Below the pieces are notes generated by a model that was given only the letters and a program-made list of their open reading frames with translations, was not told the origin of the DNA and made no database searches. The translations under genes were made by a program, and so were the position numbers. From the NCBI GenBank assembly GCA_027459765.1, contig DAIDHD010000021.1:1-64000 (forward strand): 64,000 nucleotides of DNA. The letters run 5' to 3'. This stretch comes from Gammaproteobacteria bacterium. Its GTDB lineage: Bacteria; Pseudomonadota; Gammaproteobacteria; Steroidobacterales; Steroidobacteraceae. Shown one piece after another: positions 27,773 to 35,950 of this stretch. Each line of letters begins with the position of its first letter. Positions within the stretch are counted from its first letter, which is position 1.

Positions 27773-29986
27773 GTGCGCGACAGCATCGACGAGGCCGGAC
27801 GTTTCGCGCGCTGGGGTGCCTGGGTCGCCAGGCATCCCTGGCCGGTCGTCATCGCGTGGGCCGTGGCCATCGTGCTCGGCACCCTCGGCTCCGGCGCCTT
27901 CGATCGGGTGGCGCAGAACGGCGCCTCCGGGATAGCCGGCAGCGGATCGGCCGCGGTGGATGAGGCGCTGCGGCGTGATTTCGACAACCCGTTCCTCGAG
28001 CCCCTGGTCGTCACCGCCTGGACGCCGCAGCACACGCTCGCGGAGCCCGCGGTCGCCGCCTGGCACCGGCAGGCGGCTGCGGCGCTGCGCGCCGTGACGG
28101 ACGTGGCGGCGGTCGCCGACGCCGCCGAGGGTGGCGATCCGCAGCTGCGCTCGGCGGACGGTCACCTGGGTCTCTCGCTGGTCGGGCTCGCGCACAACGA
28201 CGTTCCCGCGCAGCAGCGGGCGGTGCCGCGGGTGCGCGCCGCCGCCGCGGCGCTGCGTGCCGGGCTCGAGCGAATCGACCCGCAGGCCGTGCTCGCCGTG
28301 ACCGGCGGGCCGGCGATCGACTACGACATCAATACCTCGAGCGCTGCGGGCGGCGACCGCGCCGAGAAGCGCGCGCTGCCGCTCACGCTCGGCATCCTGG
28401 TGATCGCGTTCGGCACGCTGGTGGCGGCGGCGCTTCCATTCCTCATGGGTCTCGCCACCACCATGGTTTCGCTGGGACTCGCGTTCCTGCTGGCGCAACT
28501 CATGCCGGTGTCGAACCTTCTCGGCAACGTAGTGACCATGATCGGGCTCGCGGTCGGCATCGACTACTCGCTCCTCATGGTGAAGGACTACCGCGCCCGG
28601 CTGGCGTCGGCTGCGGGCGTCCCGGCGACTGTCCCGGCGGTCGCCGCGGCGGTCGCCGAGGCCGGCACCACCATCCTCTGGTCCGGCTGCACGGTGGCCA
28701 TCGGGCTGCTCGGGCTGCTGTGGAGTCCGATCCTGGAGACCCGCAGCGTGGGTATCGGCGGATCGCTGGTCGTGCTGGTGTCGGTGCTCGCGGCGCTCAC
28801 CCTCCTGCCGGCGATCCTCGCGTTGCTCGGACCCTGGATCGAACGTCTGCCCATCCGGCTTCTGGCGCCGCGAACCGACGGCGCGGCGCGCTGGGAGCGA
28901 TTCGCCGCGCGCGTGGTGGCGCGTCCCGCGGCGACCCTGGTGCTGGCGACGCTCGCCGTGCTCGCGCTCGCGGCGCCGCTGCTCGGCGCGCGCAGCGGCT
29001 TCAGCAACGAGCCGTGGTTCCTGCCGCGCGCGCTCGAATCGCGCGTGGGCGCGGACCTGCTCGCCGCCGGGCGGCCGGACGACGCCACCCTGACCACGCG
29101 CCTGTTGCTGCGCTCGACCGACGGCCTGCCGGTGGCCGCGCCCGAGCACCGCGCCGCGCTCGATGCCTACCTGGAGCGGCTGCGCGCCGACGCGCGAGTC
29201 GGTGCGGTGGTCAGCGCGCTCGGCGTGCAGGATGCGCCGCGCGCTCCCCTCTATCTCAGCCGGGACGGCCGTGCCGCCTTGCTCGAGGTCGTGCCGAAGC
29301 AGGGCACGAGCGCGGCCGAAGCCGGCCGTCTCGCTCGCGACCTCGCCGAACGGGCGCCGCAGGGCCCCTTCACCCTGACCGTCGGCGGTACGCCCGGCTA
29401 CTACAACGACTACGCCGACGCGATGTGGCGCAGCTTCCCGCGGGTGTACGGGTTCGTGATCCTGAGCACACTGGCGCTGTTGTTCGCCGCGTTCAGGTCC
29501 TATCTTCTGCCGCTGAAGGCGGTGCTCGCGAATCTGCTCGCCATCGCCGCGGGACTCGGTGTCGTGACGGCGATCTTCCAGTTCGGTTGGCTGCACGGGC
29601 TGGTGGGGCTGGAGCGGCCATTCGCCTCGATACCTCTCGAAGTGCCGCTCATGATCTTCTGCCTGAGCTTCGGGCTGTCGATGGACTACGAACTGTTCCT
29701 GCTGTTCCGCATTCAGCGCGACTACGCCGCGAGCGGCGACAACGAGCGCGCCACTGTACGCGGCCTCGCCGCGGTCGGACCGGTGATCACCGGCGCCGGA
29801 CTGATCATGACCGCGGTGTTCGGCGCCTTCGCGAGCGCAGATCTCCCGGCGCTGAAGATGATCGGAGTCGGCCTCTTTACCGCCGTGCTGGTCGATGCGA
29901 CCATCATCCGGGCGCTGGTGGTGCCGGCGTTCATGTGCATAGCGGGACGGTGGAACTGGGTTCCGGGGAGGCGCTTGCGCCGCTGA
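27773..29986 (+). CDS. MMPL/RND-family membrane transporter
   Basis: 737 aa from a GTG start. The first membrane helix (about 24-44) is followed by a periplasmic loop (about 45-195), then a block of helices with the GLAVGIDYSLLMVKDYRARL motif. A second loop and a second helix block with LSFGLSMDYELFLLFRIQRDY follow, where the Asp residues of GxxxDY carry protons in MmpL proteins. Such pumps export lipids, hopanoids or drugs. It follows the Omp85-like gene by 12 bases, suggesting one operon and perhaps one export route. A stem-loop overlaps its stop codon. Confidence 0.9.
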   Translation: MRDSIDEAGRFARWGAWVARHPWPVVIAWAVAIVLGTLGSGAFDRVAQNGASGIAGSGSAAVDEALRRDFDNPFLEPLVVTAWTPQHTLAEPAVAAWHRQAAAALRAVTDVAAVADAAEGGDPQLRSADGHLGLSLVGLAHNDVPAQQRAVPRVRAAAAALRAGLERIDPQAVLAVTGGPAIDYDINTSSAAGGDRAEKRALPLTLGILVIAFGTLVAAALPFLMGLATTMVSLGLAFLLAQLMPVSNLLGNVVTMIGLAVGIDYSLLMVKDYRARLASAAGVPATVPAVAAAVAEAGTTILWSGCTVAIGLLGLLWSPILETRSVGIGGSLVVLVSVLAALTLLPAILALLGPWIERLPIRLLAPRTDGAARWERFAARVVARPAATLVLATLAVLALAAPLLGARSGFSNEPWFLPRALESRVGADLLAAGRPDDATLTTRLLLRSTDGLPVAAPEHRAALDAYLERLRADARVGAVVSALGVQDAPRAPLYLSRDGRAALLEVVPKQGTSAAEAGRLARDLAERAPQGPFTLTVGGTPGYYNDYADAMWRSFPRVYGFVILSTLALLFAAFRSYLLPLKAVLANLLAIAAGLGVVTAIFQFGWLHGLVGLERPFASIPLEVPLMIFCLSFGLSMDYELFLLFRIQRDYAASGDNERATVRGLAAVGPVITGAGLIMTAVFGAFASADLPALKMIGVGLFTAVLVDATIIRALVVPAFMCIAGRWNWVPGRRLRR

Positions 29987-29998
29987 GCGGCAAGCGCC
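29970..29998 (+). promoter_or_regulatory. long GC hairpin at the MMPL gene end
   Basis: GGCGCTT (29970-29976) and GCCGC (29979-29983) pair with GCGGC (29987-29991) and AAGCGCC (29992-29998), leaving a two-base bulge and TGA loop: 12 bp in all, spanning the stop codon. No T run follows, so it may protect the 3' end or support factor-dependent termination. Confidence 0.5.
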
Positions 29999-30081
29999 GT
30001 CTCCAAACAAAGACAGTGGCAGCGTGTGCGACGGCCGGCGTAGCCTCAAGGTCGACCCAGCACCCGCAGGAGGATTCGCTC

Positions 30082-30666
30082 ATGGCCCTTTGGAAAGAAT
30101 CGCCGACGCCCTCGTCCACGCCGACCTCGAGCGGCGCGACCACCAATCCCATCGGGGCCACGCCCAGCGCCGATAGGCCCACGCCCAGTGCCGATCGGCC
30201 GACGCCGAGCGCCGAACGGCCCACGCCGAGCGCCGATCGCGCCGTCGCCGAGCGCGCCGCGTCCGAGGCCGCCGCGCGCCGCGCGGCGCCGCGGGCTGCC
30301 GAGGGGGGCGAGTCGGTCATCGCCGCCAACTTGAGCATCGAAGGCAAGATCGAAGGCAAGGGCAACGTGCGCATCGCCGGCCGTTTCAAGGGCGACGTGC
30401 GCATCGACGGCAACTTCAACATCGAATCGGGCGCCCAACTCACCGGTCAGGTGCTGGCCGGCATCGTGGTGGTCGGTGGCGAACTCCAGGGCAACATCGA
30501 GTCGGCGAAGCGCGTCGACGTGCTCGAGGGGGGTGTCATCGTCGGCGACGTCAAGGCCGGATCGATCACGGTCGCCGCGGGATCGCGCATGCGCGGGCAC
30601 GTCGAGTTCGGTTGGGAGGACGAAAAGGCCCTCAAGATCGCCTCGAGCTCGTCCAGCGGCGGATGA
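30082..30666 (+). CDS. bactofilin
   Basis: 194 aa. The bactofilin core (about residues 78-180) has ANLSIEGKIEGKGNVRIAGRFKGDVRIDGNFNIESGAQLTGQVLAG, the repeating pattern that forms a right-handed beta-helix and self-assembles into filaments. Bactofilins organise cell shape, stalks or polar sites. The N-terminal tail is proline/threonine-rich and holds four copies of a 7-residue repeat (PTPSADR). A strong ribosome site (AGGAGGA, 30068-30074) lies 7 bases before the ATG. The stop overlaps the next gene (ATGA). Confidence 0.93.
   Translation: MALWKESPTPSSTPTSSGATTNPIGATPSADRPTPSADRPTPSAERPTPSADRAVAERAASEAAARRAAPRAAEGGESVIAANLSIEGKIEGKGNVRIAGRFKGDVRIDGNFNIESGAQLTGQVLAGIVVVGGELQGNIESAKRVDVLEGGVIVGDVKAGSITVAAGSRMRGHVEFGWEDEKALKIASSSSSGG
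30157..30240 (+). repeat. four 21-bp tandem repeats in the bactofilin gene
   Basis: Exactly four 21-bp units encode ATPSADR, PTPSADR, PTPSAER, PTPSADR. Differences between units are mostly synonymous. The repeat keeps frame, so copy-number change would lengthen or shorten the tail by seven residues without breaking the protein. Confidence 0.9.
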
Positions 30667-31025
30667 GCATCGCCCGGCCCGGTGCGCTCGGCGCCACGCG
30701 CACCTGCCCGCATTGCAAGGCCACGGTGCTCGCGAGCGCGGCGATCTGTCCGGGCTGCCAGCACCACCTTCGATTCAATCCAACCAGCGCCACCGCCGAG
30801 ACGCCCTCGGTTCCGGCGGTGCGCATCGAGGGCGCCATCCGGCACGCCGTGCCCGGCGAGGCGTGCGAGTACTGCGTGGTGGTGGCGATCACCAACGAGC
30901 GCGGCGAGAAGATCGCACGCCAGGTGATCGCCGTCGGCGCGCTGCCGCCCGGCGAGGGGCATCGCTACAGCTTCTCGGTGGAGCTGATCCCCGCGCGGGG
31001 GGCCGCCGGCCCGAAGCGCGGCTGA
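30663..31025 (+). CDS. zinc-ribbon protein coupled to bactofilin
   Basis: 120 aa; the ATG lies inside the bactofilin stop. Residues 15-32 form a four-cysteine zinc ribbon (CPHC, ten residues, CPGC). The remainder (about 45-115) looks like a small beta-rich domain with CEYCVVVAITNERGEKIARQVIAVGALPPGEGHRYSFSVEL. It is probably cytoplasmic, with no signal or membrane segment. Tight coupling suggests it works with the bactofilin filament, as an adaptor or assembly factor, but no function is known to me. Confidence 0.8.
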   Translation: MSIARPGALGATRTCPHCKATVLASAAICPGCQHHLRFNPTSATAETPSVPAVRIEGAIRHAVPGEACEYCVVVAITNERGEKIARQVIAVGALPPGEGHRYSFSVELIPARGAAGPKRG

Positions 31026-31044
31026 CGCGCTTCGGGCCACGCTT

Positions 31045-31066
31045 CGAGGTGACGATCGTCACCTCG
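31045..31066. promoter_or_regulatory. perfect 22-bp palindrome upstream of the ABC / two-component operon
   Basis: CGAGGTGACGA at 31045-31055 is followed at once by its exact reverse complement (31056-31066). Being perfect and without a loop, it looks like a binding site for a dimeric regulator rather than a terminator. The same CGAGGT and ACCTCG ends recur at 31122-31140. The NarL-type regulator of the operon is the natural candidate to bind. Confidence 0.6.
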
Positions 31067-31121
31067 CCTTGCTGACACCCGCCACTGATCGCCCCCAGGG
31101 CGGGCGGCATACGCTCTCTGC

Positions 31122-31140
31122 CGAGGTCAGCGAGACCTCG
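31122..31140. promoter_or_regulatory. second CGAGGT...ACCTCG dyad, in the leader of the ABC operon
   Basis: CGAGGTC (31122-31128), AGCGA, GACCTCG (31134-31140). The arms start and end with the same six bases as the upstream palindrome, but with a 7-base instead of 10-base centre. It ends 14 bases before the ATG at 31155 and just before the ribosome site AGGAGA. It can act as operator or as an mRNA hairpin. Confidence 0.5.
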
Positions 31141-31154
31141 CGCAGGAGACTTCC

Positions 31155-32087
31155 ATGTCGCAATCGATTCACCTGGCCGCCGGCGAGCCCGCCGTGGTCG
31201 CCCGAGGCGTGGTGCGCACGTTCGGCTCTCTGACGGCGCTCGCGGGCATCGACCTCGCGCTGGAGCGTGGTCGCATCACGACGCTGCTCGGGCCCAACGG
31301 CGCCGGCAAGACCACCTTCGTCGAACTGGTGCTCGGACTCGCCCGTCCCGACGGCGGCGACCTGCGCACACTCGGCGTTCGGCCGGGCAGCCCCCACGCC
31401 CGGCTCGGCACGGGGGTGATGCTGCAGACCGCCGGCTTCCCGCCGCAGCTCACCGTGCGCGAGTTGCTGGAGTTGCAGTCCGGCTACTATCCGGAGCCAA
31501 TGCCCCTGGCGACGTTGCTCGAGGACGCCGATCTGGGCGAGGTCGCCGCGCGACGCTACGGCACTCTGTCGGGCGGTCAGCAGCGGCGGGTGCAGTTCGC
31601 CGCCGCGATCGTCGGTCGGCCGCGCCTCCTGGTGCTGGACGAGCCGACGGTTGCACTGGACACCGAGTCGCGGCGCCGTTGCTGGGCTCTCATCCGCGCC
31701 TGCACGGCGGCGGGCGCGGCGGTGTTGCTGACCACCCATCAGCTCGAGGAAGCCGACGCGCTGGCGGACCGCGTCGTGCTGCTCGCGCGCGGGCGCGTGA
31801 TCGCCGACGGCACGCCCGCCGCGATCCGGGCGCGCGTTTCCGAGCAGACAGTTCGCTGTCGCTCGACGCTCGCGGCGGCCGCGGCCGCCGCACTCCCCGG
31901 CGTCATCGCGGCACGCTGCGATGCCGACCGCCTCGAGATCCGCACCACCGATGCCGCGGCGTGCCTGCGCGCACTGCTGGCCCAGGATCCGCGGCTCACC
32001 GAGATCGAGGTGGCGCGAGCCAGCCTGGAGGACGCCTTGGCACACATTCAACGTCTGGAAGCAGATTCTGCCGCGGAGGCCGCATGA
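31155..32087 (+). CDS. ABC transporter ATP-binding protein
   Basis: 310 aa. Walker A GPNGAGKT (46-53), signature LSGGQQ (138-143), Walker B LLVLDEP (158-164) and the switch histidine in LLTTHQLEEADAL. The C-terminal 70 or so residues are the extra regulatory part common in ABC-2 exporters of the DrrA/CcmA/LnrL type. It pairs with the permease downstream (ATGA overlap). Substrate unknown; association with a kinase and regulator suggests stress- or toxin-responsive export. Confidence 0.95.
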   Translation: MSQSIHLAAGEPAVVARGVVRTFGSLTALAGIDLALERGRITTLLGPNGAGKTTFVELVLGLARPDGGDLRTLGVRPGSPHARLGTGVMLQTAGFPPQLTVRELLELQSGYYPEPMPLATLLEDADLGEVAARRYGTLSGGQQRRVQFAAAIVGRPRLLVLDEPTVALDTESRRRCWALIRACTAAGAAVLLTTHQLEEADALADRVVLLARGRVIADGTPAAIRARVSEQTVRCRSTLAAAAAAALPGVIAARCDADRLEIRTTDAAACLRALLAQDPRLTEIEVARASLEDALAHIQRLEADSAAEAA

Positions 32088-32869
32088 ACACCGCTTCGCT
32101 CGCCGTCCCGACCCACGCCACCCGCGCCCGCGCGGCATACGGAATCTACCTGCGCGAGACCCGCGCGGCGCTGCTGCGGGCTTGGCGCACCCCGGCATTC
32201 GCCGTGCCCACGCTGATCCTGCCGTGGGCGTTCTATGCACTGTTCGCCATCGTGCTCGCTCCGCCGGGCTCCGGCACCGCGGGCTACGCGCTCGCCACCT
32301 ACGGCATATTCGCCGCTCTCGGCCCCTGCCTGTCGGGATTCGGAATCGGGGTCGCGGCGGATCGCGACCTCGGCATCCTGCGCCTGAAGCAGGTGTCGCC
32401 GCTGCCACCCGCCGCGTTCCTCATCGCCCGCCTGGGTGCTTCGCTGGTGTTCACCGCCGTGGTGCTCGTCGGCCTGTATGCGCTCGCCGCCTGGGGCGCC
32501 GGCGTGGAGCTGCCGCGCCGCGCCTGGCTGGCGCTCGCCGGCGTGCACCTCTCGGCCGTGGCGCCGTTCTGCCTGCTCGGCCTGTGCATCGGCTTGCGCG
32601 CGCCCGGCTCGGCCGCGGTGGCGCTCTCCAACGTGCTGTTCCTGGCACTGTCGGTGCTCGGCGGGCTGTGGATCCCGCTGTTCCTCTTTCCGGCATGGAT
32701 GCAACGCCTGGCGGTCGCGTTGCCGACTTCTCACCTCGCCGCGCTCGCCCTGGCGGCCGCCGGCCGTGGTGACGACGGGCATGCGCTCGGACACGCCGCC
32801 TTCGTCGCCGCCTTCGCGCTCGGCTGTGCCGTACTCGCGCGCCGCTTCTGGTCGCGGGGCGCGCGGTGA
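32084..32869 (+). CDS. ABC-2 type transporter permease
   Basis: 261 aa with about six membrane helices (for example FAVPTLILPWAFYALFAIVL, SLVFTAVVLVGLYALAAWGAG, ALSNVLFLALSVLGGLWIPLFLFP). The DRDLGILRLKQVSPLPPAAF loop after the second helix block is typical of ABC-2 permeases. It starts inside the ATPase stop codon and ends overlapping the amidohydrolase GTG. Confidence 0.92.
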   Translation: MNTASLAVPTHATRARAAYGIYLRETRAALLRAWRTPAFAVPTLILPWAFYALFAIVLAPPGSGTAGYALATYGIFAALGPCLSGFGIGVAADRDLGILRLKQVSPLPPAAFLIARLGASLVFTAVVLVGLYALAAWGAGVELPRRAWLALAGVHLSAVAPFCLLGLCIGLRAPGSAAVALSNVLFLALSVLGGLWIPLFLFPAWMQRLAVALPTSHLAALALAAAGRGDDGHALGHAAFVAAFALGCAVLARRFWSRGAR

Positions 32870-34221
32870 GCGCCGCGCCGGCCTTTCGGTGGTCGTGGCT
32901 GGCCGGCGGCGCGGCGGTCGCGCTGCTGGCCGCTTTTTTCCTCGTGCTGCCCGAGCCCGGGACGCGTGCCGCGCGCGTGGGGACGGCGCCGGGATTCCTG
33001 ATCCGCGGCGCACGAGTGTTCGATGGAAAGCGGGTCTGGCCCAGCGCGGATGTCGTGGTGCGAGCCGGCCGCGTCGAAGCAATCGCCGTGCACCTGGATG
33101 CAGTCAATCTGCCGGTGGTGGACGGATCCGGCGACACACTCCTGCCGGGGCTCATCGACGCGCACGTGCACGCGTACGGGCAGGCGCTCGCCGACGCCAT
33201 CAACTTCGGCGTCACCACCGAACTCGACATGTTCACGGATCCGGCCCTGCTGCGCGAGGTCGCGCCGGCGCGATCGTCGCTCGCGCCGGTCGCGCACGCC
33301 GACCTGTTCTCGGCCGGCTGGCTCGCCACGGTACCCGGAGGTCACGGCACCGAGTACGGACTGCCGGTTCCGACGTTGTCGAACCCCGCCGCGGCCGACC
33401 CCTGGGTAGCCGCGCGGATCGCCGAGGGCTCCGACTGGATCAAAATAGTCTACGAGCCCAGAGGCAGCGATGGCACCGGCCCGCCATTTCCGTCCCTCGA
33501 TGCACCCACCGTGACGGCGCTGATCGAGGCGGCCCATCGGCGCGGGCGCATGGCCGTGGTGCACATCTCCCGTCGCGAAGCAGCGCGCACGGTGATCCTC
33601 GCGGGTGCGGACGCTCTGGTGCACGTCTTTGCCGATCAACCGGTCGACGCAGCGCTGATCGAGTCGATACGATCGCGACACGCGTTCGTGGTCGCCACGT
33701 TGTCCGTGATCGACGCCTTCGGCGGCGAGCCTCACGGTGCGGCGATCGCCGTCGACCCGGATATTGCACCCTATCTATCCCCCGAACAGCGCGCTTCACT
33801 ACTGCCGAGCCGGCCCCCGCGTATTCCGGTCTACCTGCCGGCCATCGGCCGGCAGAACGTCGCGGCGCTGCACGCGGCTGGGATCGACGTGCTCGCAGGC
33901 ACCGACGCACCCAATCCCGGCACGGCACATGGTGTGAGCCTCCACGATGAACTGGCGCTGCTCGTGGCGGCGGGCCTCGCCCCGCGTGAGGCGCTGGCTG
34001 CGGCGACGTTCCTGCCCGCAGTCCGTTTTGGCCTCGCCGACCGAGGCCGCATCGCGCCGGGCGCGCGTGCCGATCTCATCCTCGTACACGGAGATCCCAC
34101 CACCGACATTCGCGCCACGCGCGCGATCGTGCGCATCTGGAAGAACGGCGCGGCGGTCGCGCGGCGGCGGTATGCTTGCGACCAGACGTCCCCGGAATGC
34201 GATCGGAACCCCTCGCCATGA
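32866..34221 (+). CDS. membrane-anchored amidohydrolase-family metal enzyme
   Basis: 451 aa from a GTG overlapping the permease stop. A single N-terminal membrane helix (about 10-27) would anchor the enzyme on the periplasmic side. The amidohydrolase barrel has the metal motif HVHAYG, WIKIVYE (the lysine that may be carbamylated), two later histidines (VVHISRRE, LVHVFAD) and the catalytic Asp in GTDAPNPG. It ends with the small beta domain RIAPGARADLILVHGDP. Relatives act on cyclic amides, imidazolones or peptides; the substrate is unknown. Its place between exporter and sensor genes suggests it works on the same compound. Confidence 0.9.
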   Translation: MSAAPAFRWSWLAGGAAVALLAAFFLVLPEPGTRAARVGTAPGFLIRGARVFDGKRVWPSADVVVRAGRVEAIAVHLDAVNLPVVDGSGDTLLPGLIDAHVHAYGQALADAINFGVTTELDMFTDPALLREVAPARSSLAPVAHADLFSAGWLATVPGGHGTEYGLPVPTLSNPAAADPWVAARIAEGSDWIKIVYEPRGSDGTGPPFPSLDAPTVTALIEAAHRRGRMAVVHISRREAARTVILAGADALVHVFADQPVDAALIESIRSRHAFVVATLSVIDAFGGEPHGAAIAVDPDIAPYLSPEQRASLLPSRPPRIPVYLPAIGRQNVAALHAAGIDVLAGTDAPNPGTAHGVSLHDELALLVAAGLAPREALAAATFLPAVRFGLADRGRIAPGARADLILVHGDPTTDIRATRAIVRIWKNGAAVARRRYACDQTSPECDRNPSP

Positions 34222-35309
34222 CCGTCGACGAAACCGACTCTCACCGCCAGCCCATGCGGGCGTCGCGCCCGCTGAAGCTGATTCCGCTGGCGTACCTGCT
34301 CATGTATCCGATTCCCTGGTTCGAGCGGCCACCCACGCGAGCCGGCGTGTTCGCCTCGCTCGCGGGCCTGGTCGTGTTCCTGGTGCTGTATTTCAGAGGG
34401 TACGGGATGCCCGGCTGGCGGCGACTGTGGGTGGCCGGGACCATCCTGGTCCTCGGCTTCTGTCTCGCGCCGTTCGGCGGCATGTGGGGCGTATTCGTGG
34501 TGTACGCAGCCTCGCTCAACGGCTTCGCCCGGCCGGCGCGGATCGGCATCACGGGGGTCGTGGGCGTGCTCGTGGCAACCCTGCTCGGAGGCGTGGCACT
34601 GCGTCTCTCGCCCTGGGACTACGGGTCGGCGCTGTTTTTCGGCACGATCCTCGGCTTGAGTTCGATCTTCATCGCCGCGAGCAACGAGCAGCAGGCCGAA
34701 CTTGCGCGCACCCGGGATGCCGCACGCCGCTTCGCGGTGGTGGCGGAGCGCGAGCGGATCGCCCGCGACCTGCACGACGTGCTCGGTCACACCCTGACGC
34801 TGGTGGCCGTGAAGGCCGATCTGGCGCGCCGGCTGCTCGAGACCGACGCAAGCGGCGCACGGCGGGAAATCGAGGAGATTCACGCCGCCGCGCGCGCGGC
34901 GCTCGCCGACGTGCGTCGTGCGGTGAGCGGCATGCGCTCCACCACGCTCACCGAGGAAGTGGCCGAGGCGCGGCGTGCCCTCGACAGCGCAGGGATCGCC
35001 TTCGACAGCGCGTTGCCAGCCGAACCGCTGCCGCCTCGGATTGAGACGGCGCTTGCGTACGTGATCCGCGAAGCGGCCACCAACGTGATCCGCCACTCCG
35101 GCGCGCGCCACTGTCGGATTCGGCTCACCCGCGTGGGCGAAGAGGCGCAACTTTCCATCGAGGACGACGGGTGTGGCGGCTTGCCCCGCGAAGGCAATGG
35201 CTTCGCGGGCATCAGGCAGCGGCTCGAGCCGCTCGCGGGCGTGCTCACCGTCGACGCAGCGAAGGGCATGCGTCTCGACGTGCGCGTGCCGCTCGTGGAG
35301 GCGGCGTGA
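34218..35309 (+). CDS. DesK/NarX-type sensor histidine kinase
   Basis: 363 aa. Four to five membrane helices occupy about residues 18-155, with almost no periplasmic domain, as in DesK-like or intramembrane sensors. The phospho-acceptor His186 is in ERERIARDLHDVLGHTLTLV (HisKA_3). The ATPase domain has REAATNVIRHSGARHCRI and DDGCGG. The ATG at 34218 overlaps the amidohydrolase stop; ATG 34197 and TTG 34176 are alternatives. It likely senses a membrane signal and phosphorylates the next gene product. Confidence 0.93.
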   Translation: MTVDETDSHRQPMRASRPLKLIPLAYLLMYPIPWFERPPTRAGVFASLAGLVVFLVLYFRGYGMPGWRRLWVAGTILVLGFCLAPFGGMWGVFVVYAASLNGFARPARIGITGVVGVLVATLLGGVALRLSPWDYGSALFFGTILGLSSIFIAASNEQQAELARTRDAARRFAVVAERERIARDLHDVLGHTLTLVAVKADLARRLLETDASGARREIEEIHAAARAALADVRRAVSGMRSTTLTEEVAEARRALDSAGIAFDSALPAEPLPPRIETALAYVIREAATNVIRHSGARHCRIRLTRVGEEAQLSIEDDGCGGLPREGNGFAGIRQRLEPLAGVLTVDAAKGMRLDVRVPLVEAA

Positions 35310-35908
35310 TCCGGGTGGCGATCGCAGAGGACCAGGGGATGGTGCTCGGCGCACTCGCGACGCTGCTCGCGCTGGAGCGGGATCTGCAGATCGTCGGCAG
35401 GGCGGCCGACGGTGTCGAGGCCTGGTCGCTGGTCGAACGCAGCCGCCCCGACGTGCTGGTGTCGGACATCGAAATGCCGGGCCTGTCGGGGCTGGACGTC
35501 GCCGAGCGCATTCGCGCGCACGCAATTCCCTGTCGCGTGCTGATCGTCACCACGTTCGCGCGCCCGGGGTACCTGCGACGTGCGCTCGAGGCGGGAGTGC
35601 AGGGGTATCTGCTCAAGGACCAGCCGAGCGAGGAACTCGCCGCGGCCGTCCGGCGCGTCGCCCAGGGGCAGCGCGTCATCGCGGCGGAACTGGCGGAGGC
35701 GGCGTGGTCGGCGCCGACGCCCCTGAGCGAGCGCGAGCGCGCTGCGCTCGCACTCGCCGAGCAGGGGCGCAGCAACAAGGAAATCGCCGAGGCGCTGGCG
35801 CTGTCGCCCGGAACGGTGCGCAATTATCTGTCGGAGGCAGCCCAGAAGCTCGGCGCCGCCAACCGGGTGGAGGCGGCGCGGATCGCGCGCGCCAACGGCT
35901 GGCTCTGA
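35306..35908 (+). CDS. NarL/DesR-type response regulator
   Basis: 200 aa from a GTG overlapping the kinase stop. Receiver domain: acidic pair E8/D9, phospho-acceptor Asp54 in SDIEMPGLSG, Thr82-Thr83 and Lys104. LuxR-type helix-turn-helix (about 140-198): LSERERAALALAEQGRSNKEIAEALALSPGTVRNYLSEAAQKLGAANR. It probably binds the dyads upstream of the ABC gene. Last gene of the five-gene unit. Confidence 0.95.
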   Translation: MIRVAIAEDQGMVLGALATLLALERDLQIVGRAADGVEAWSLVERSRPDVLVSDIEMPGLSGLDVAERIRAHAIPCRVLIVTTFARPGYLRRALEAGVQGYLLKDQPSEELAAAVRRVAQGQRVIAAELAEAAWSAPTPLSERERAALALAEQGRSNKEIAEALALSPGTVRNYLSEAAQKLGAANRVEAARIARANGWL

Positions 35909-35950
35909 GCGGTCGGGCTGCGAGGCGACGCCCGGCGCCGCCTCGCGTGA

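Noticed and set aside
26153-30049. 1298-codon open frame on the minus strand opposite the Omp85 and MMPL genes
   Set aside because: GC-rich codon bias keeps the antisense frame open; its product is Arg/His/Glu-rich with no family pattern, while the plus-strand genes have clear motifs.
30157-30240. Short tandem repeats as a CRISPR or mobile element
   Set aside because: The 21-bp units are contiguous, in frame and coding within the bactofilin gene.
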